This document shows, one piece after another, positions 59,916 to 64,000 of a stretch of 64,000 bases of DNA. The stretch is from Climacteris rufus (Eukaryota; Chordata; Aves; Passeriformes; Climacteridae): positions 311,075 to 375,074 of the forward strand of contig VZRZ01001003.1 in NCBI GenBank assembly GCA_013398175.1, given 5' to 3'. A program made the translations under genes and the position numbers. Under the pieces are notes generated by a model. The model made no database searches. It was given only the letters and a program-made list of their open reading frames with translations, and was not told where the DNA came from. How positions within the stretch are numbered: the stretch's first letter is position 1; every line of letters starts with the position of its first letter.

Positions 59916-60206
59916 CTAGGTTGTTACAGCATAACCTGTCATTTGCTTACTGTTCCTCACGAAGTTGCTCCCATCTGTAAACAGCTCCCAGTCTGGATTC
60001 TCTAGGAGAACGTCCTTCAGGTCTGGTCTACTGGAATAGACTTCTTTGATTGTTTGCAGACAGTCATGCTCAGGCACATCATCAGTTAAGGTAGAGGACA
60101 AGAACATGGCAGGGTTAACAACAGACGTTGTTTCCAAGGTCACATCATCCTGGTCTAACAACAGTGGCACTGTTATGTTTATAAAGAAAGCATACACACC
60201 AGGCAA
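59916..60206 (-). pseudogene. Chimeric U3-pol frame: RT end and start of RNase H
   Basis: A 96-codon frame whose first 15 residues are encoded by U3 and whose remainder is the connection region of RT and the first RNase H strand. The latter contains the first catalytic Asp (FTDGS, residue 78). It ends at an amber TAG; the downstream RNase H/integrase frame is in the same phase, so one substitution separates the two parts. The ATG comes from LTR sequence, so the ORF is a by-product of the deletion joining U3 to pol at about 60162/60163. Confidence 0.85.
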
Positions 60207-60248
60207 TACAGAATTTCAAAAATATAAGGGTTAAAACCTAAGGCAACA
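60163..60248 (-). repeat. 5' LTR fragment (first 86 bp of U3)
   Basis: It is colinear and gap-free with the first 86 bp of U3 in the 3' LTR (57960-57875), differing at seven positions, and ends in the same CAACA terminus on the + strand. Its inner edge joins RT coding sequence directly, so the rest of U3, R, U5 and everything through most of RT has been deleted. Confidence 0.9.
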
Positions 60249-60252
60249 GAAT
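60249..60252. repeat. Target-site duplication GAAT, right copy
   Basis: Matches the GAAT at 57568-57571 on the other side of the provirus. Both outer LTR ends are therefore original integration junctions and the loss of sequence is internal. Confidence 0.8.
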
Positions 60253-63200
60253 CATCATGATTACACTGCAAGAAAGGACAAGTTGAGAAGAGCTGTAAAG
60301 CAGATAAAAAACTTGTCAAACTGATTGCATAAATAATTACAGCAGTGGTCTGTTAAAAATTATGAAAATTGAAACCATGGAAGTATTTTGAAAAAAGTGG
60401 GCTTGTCTTTGAAGTGTCGGTACATTCAAATTCTTTCCCTCAGCCTAAGCATATACTCAGATTTGAGTATATTTTCTGTCCTGGTTTAGAGTCAAGTTCT
60501 TGCACAGAATCAGAGCTGCTAGAGAAGGAACTGCACCAACAGTAGAAAACTTTATTCTGTCTGGTTGTTTAGGTTTTTTTTTAATAATAATTTCTCTGAA
60601 GGAGATCACTTTTGTTCTTTTGTATTTTAACAGTTTGAGAGAGATGAGTTTTTAGTAGTCACAGGCAGAGGATCCAAAACTGTGATAATAGCTGCAGGCC
60701 ACATTAGGCAAAACTATGATATATTATAATGGATTATGAGGTACTTATTTTCTTTAATTCACTCCTCTTCTCTTCATGTCCCTTGGTATATTTTGTTGCT
60801 GAAACACAGATGACAGCTCAGCTTTTTTTGGATTTTACAAAGAAAAGTGTAACATCAAGAGCATATGCTGTGCAACTGATTAGAAAACAGCATTTAACAC
60901 ACATTCACACTTGCAATCAGCTTCTGGGGATGGCTCAGAGAATTTGAGCAGCTAGTAGGCAGTAACTCAGTCTAGACTTTTCCACGCAAACATCCTCATC
61001 ATATTGCTGTTCTATATATTTCCAGTGCAAAGTTTGCCTTAGGGCATGTGTATACAGAAATATTGCTTGCACCCTTCCCACAGAAAGGCTTTCTCTTTCC
61101 TCCCAAGCAATATGACAGTCTCTCCGTCAGCTTGGGGTCTAGGCCATATAAGAATGGGTTCCTCTCAGAGCCTCTGTAGAGAATCTATACTAGTAAAATA
61201 AAAGATTTTGTGATCCCAAAGCTAACTTAGCATGAGATGGTCATCTGTCTTTACCTCCAAAAGAAAGTGGCCACATTCAGACTCAACACGGGGAATATCT
61301 TTATCCCACACATTATCCCCAAACCACACCTGGGAATCATCACGGAGAGTGCTAGTTATCTTGAGTCAAAATCAGGCAAGGCACCATTTAACATTACAGA
61401 TAATGGAGTTTTAGTGTCTGTGCCTGTGCCCTCTTTAACTTGCTGGTAAAAATGAAACCTTAGGATACAGCTAAAAAGTCTGCAGTCTGGATCCACAACT
61501 ACAACAGACTTCAGGATGTTATAAACCCATCATAGGATACATTTATATTGCATGTCAAGCTCAGGTCAGCATTCTGGATCTGAACTCTAAATTACCAACA
61601 CTGAAAAAATTTACAGCCCTAAAACAAGGTTGCAATTTCCTCGATGGCAATTTTTTAAGTCCTTGGGGCTCCTAATGTCCAAGGTGAGCCAGCATATGAT
61701 GTTCAGGTCTGTTTTGCTGCATGAAATGAACAAGAGCAGTCCAAGAAAGTGTCTCTAACCATCTCCCAACATCTGGGCACCAGTCAGAGTTTGCAGAAAT
61801 GCCCTCTCAAGGCACCAAAGAGTATGAGGGAGGCCTGAAGGACTGTGCTCAGCTGGCAAGAGGACTGTTCACTCTTGCCTGTTAACCAGGTCTCACACAG
61901 TATCCACTAGGACATAGGTTTAAGCCTGTGCTGCAAGTATTGTAGAGTGAGACTAAAATCTTCTGTACAGTTTTCTGACTCTGATCCTTTTGTTTCCAAC
62001 ATATCAGGCATGTAATCCTCTGGACTTATTGCCACTCAATTTCCCAAGCAACCTTGATCTTCCTCTCTATCCAAAAGTGAACTCTGCCATCCACGCCCTG
62101 TCCCTAATAAGCTGAGGCACTGAATGACCATCATATCAGAGATATCCTGTTCTGCTTTCATTACCAGAGTTATTCTCCCCTACCCCAGCTCTAAATTTTT
62201 CCTACAGGCAGACAAAGACTGCCTCTGTAGAAGCAGCTGTTGTATATGCCAAAATACAATCTTAACCTCTCCTCCAGTGGCTTTGGGACTTTTGAGGGCA
62301 TGCATATTCTTTAGTTTCTTTATGCGCAGATACTGAGAAGTCACAAAACCAGTCACAAAACTGACTGTCAAACTACTCTGCCCAAATGTCTGGAGTGCAA
62401 AATATTATCTAGTTGTAGTAATAAATTGACTCAGTACTACACCTACAGTTATGGTCATTATTTCTGAGATATTTCTGGTTTTCAGCACCTGCATAAAAGG
62501 CAAATTTATTTCTCCCCTCTCCGTCTCTGCCTTCTGCTCACCTCACTGTTTTTGCAGACCAAGGAGAACAGAAATGCAGGAATAATTATACCGCCTGAGT
62601 CCTTTTGGGCCTTAATGATTTTCTAAATAGAACTAGTTTCATTTTTATTCCCCAAACACACAGAAGCACCAGGCAACATTTCATCTTAAGCACAGAGTTT
62701 CACAAAAACATATTCCCAACATTATTTATATGGTATTTTTATACAGAGAAAAGTTATATTCTGAAACCCTGCCAAGAATATTGCACAAGTAGGTGAGGGT
62801 CTAGAAATAACTGCTAATCTCAGAGATGGCAATATGCTTCCATCTCCAGGGTCTTTGTTTAAATTCCTTGCTATAGATTATATACACCTCTGAATGTACT
62901 TTTCTTGAAGAGATGCATTTAACCCCCTTGATTCTGGGCTTGCCGTCTGACTTCAGGATTGCTGCAGCACACCCTAGCTACAAATACAAGTTTATTGAAA
63001 AGAAGCAATGGGATTCAGTGCTGGAACTAACAGTAAATTTTCAAATACAGAATTAAAGTTGTATGGTTTTGCAAAGTTGGCAGATTTCACAGTAAAATCA
63101 TAAAATATGTTTCAGTCTTGACATCTGCAAAAATAAACGTGGAGTAGCAAAAAATGAACACGACTTGAGAAAAAATTTTCTGAAAGTTTTAACAAAAATG

Positions 63201-64000
63201 CTGCCACTTTTGCAGATAACACTCTTTCATTTTTATGCACATTCTTTTTTGGTACAGGCCAATGCTTCTGACCTGTCTCTGCTAATTTCCTCTAGGTATG
63301 TCCAGTCATTACGCTCATGGTTTTGGTGTAGATCAACAGAATGTAGACACACATACTTTCCCAGACCCACCTATAAGATGGCATCAAGCACGTTGAATGA
63401 TGTGTGATGACAAAACACACTGCTCGCCATACGCTAACTCTTTCAAACACTTCTACATCTCATTAAATTCGTACCGGTCACAGAAGAATTTTGTGACCAT
63501 GAAAACTTGGTGGGAACTCGGCTGAGTGGTAACAGATGGAGAGTGATGAGGTTCAGTGTAACTACACATATATGAGACGTCCTTGGCACACGTCACTGCT
63601 TGAAGGGCTGGGGTTTGGGTTTTGACTCAGACCAAGCCTCACTGGTAAATGCTGTTTGCCTGCTTGGCAGAATAGCGAAGTGTGTGTCATGTCCAAAACA
63701 TTCCTCCTGGAAAGAAAGAGTTTGGTGCTGCAGTGAAGGGCAACGTGGGAATTGCTGATAAAGCAGAGGTGTTTTTCTCCTTCAAACAAAGATGCTAGAA
63801 TTAATTTGTTGCGGTTTTGTCTGCACAAGACCTATTATATGGGCTGTAATTTCATGGGATGGAGACTGTGAACTCCCAGGTCACTTGTAAACCGATCACT
63901 CCCCAGCCTCTCCTCCTTGTGCTTTTAAGTGTTTTGAGCCTGGTAAATTGAAACCTGAAGAAACACAGAGCTCTGATCTTTGGGACCTCTAGAGCAAACC
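60253..64000. other. No gene recognised; right flank of the provirus
   Basis: Mixed AT-rich DNA with frames of at most 88 codons. From about 63.4 kb to the end the sequence is less AT-rich and has more CpG than most of the window, but I see no recognisable exon, promoter element or domain. Confidence 0.45.

Larger units (their letters stand above)
57572..60248 (-). mobile_element. Truncated class I (gammaretrovirus-like) endogenous retrovirus
   Basis: A minus-strand provirus with both outer LTR termini present. In proviral order: a U3 fragment (60248-60163), the end of RT plus RNase H and integrase (60162-58389), an env stub (58383-58252), a tRNA-Arg-like segment, a hairpin, a polypurine tract, and a complete 3' LTR (57960-57572). 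It is flanked by the duplication GAAT. The remainder of the 5' LTR, the primer-binding site, gag, protease and most of RT are absent, and env is nearly all absent. The coding region has at least one in-frame stop. Class I assignment rests on the integrase C-terminal GPF motif, the DD35E spacing, and the 4-bp target duplication. The element is defective. Confidence 0.93.

Noticed and set aside
1..64000. CRISPR array, bacterial operons, riboswitches or replication origins
   Set aside because: No regularly spaced repeats and no prokaryotic gene organisation; the repeats and composition are those of a vertebrate genome.

Overview
This is an AT-rich, gene-poor stretch of vertebrate nuclear DNA, most likely from a bird. 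The assignment rests on the repeats. The recognisable interspersed elements are CR1-type non-LTR retrotransposons of several ages, one of them ending in the avian-style ATTCTA-type 3' tail, plus one class I (gammaretrovirus-like) endogenous retrovirus. I saw no L1, Alu or B1/B2-type sequence. Most open frames are 60-160 codons, overlap on both strands, and lack family motifs, so I treat them as chance. I find no convincing host protein-coding gene. The window is probably intergenic or inside a very large intron.

Layout. 1-20.4 kb: unique-looking AT-rich DNA with microsatellites, poly-A/T tracts, short 18-22 bp tandem duplications and small perfect hairpins. 20.4-21.5 kb: two CR1 pieces on opposite strands. 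26.06-27.43 kb: a longer, internally deleted CR1 on the + strand whose reverse-transcriptase active site is lost. 28.1 and 37.4 kb: two short pieces resembling a MITE-like family of archosaur and turtle genomes. 46.97-48.11 kb: a very degraded older CR1. 52.24-52.56 kb: another old CR1 3' end. 55.06-55.3 kb: a segment resembling CR1 ORF1. The remainder is unassigned, with several splice-site-bounded exon-like islands that could be chance.

The main feature is a minus-strand provirus at 57,572-60,248, flanked by a 4-bp target-site duplication (GAAT). In proviral order it has 86 bp of 5' U3 joined directly to the end of reverse transcriptase, then RNase H with one in-frame amber stop, then a full integrase with DD35E spacing. 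A 43-codon env stub with a signal-peptide-like start follows, then a 37-nt match to the 3' half of tRNA-Arg(CCU). Next come a near-perfect 15-bp hairpin, a polypurine tract, and a complete 389-bp 3' LTR. The rest of the 5' LTR, the primer-binding site, gag, protease, most of RT and nearly all of env are missing, so the element is defective. The tRNA half plus hairpin where env should be is the most unusual structure in the window.
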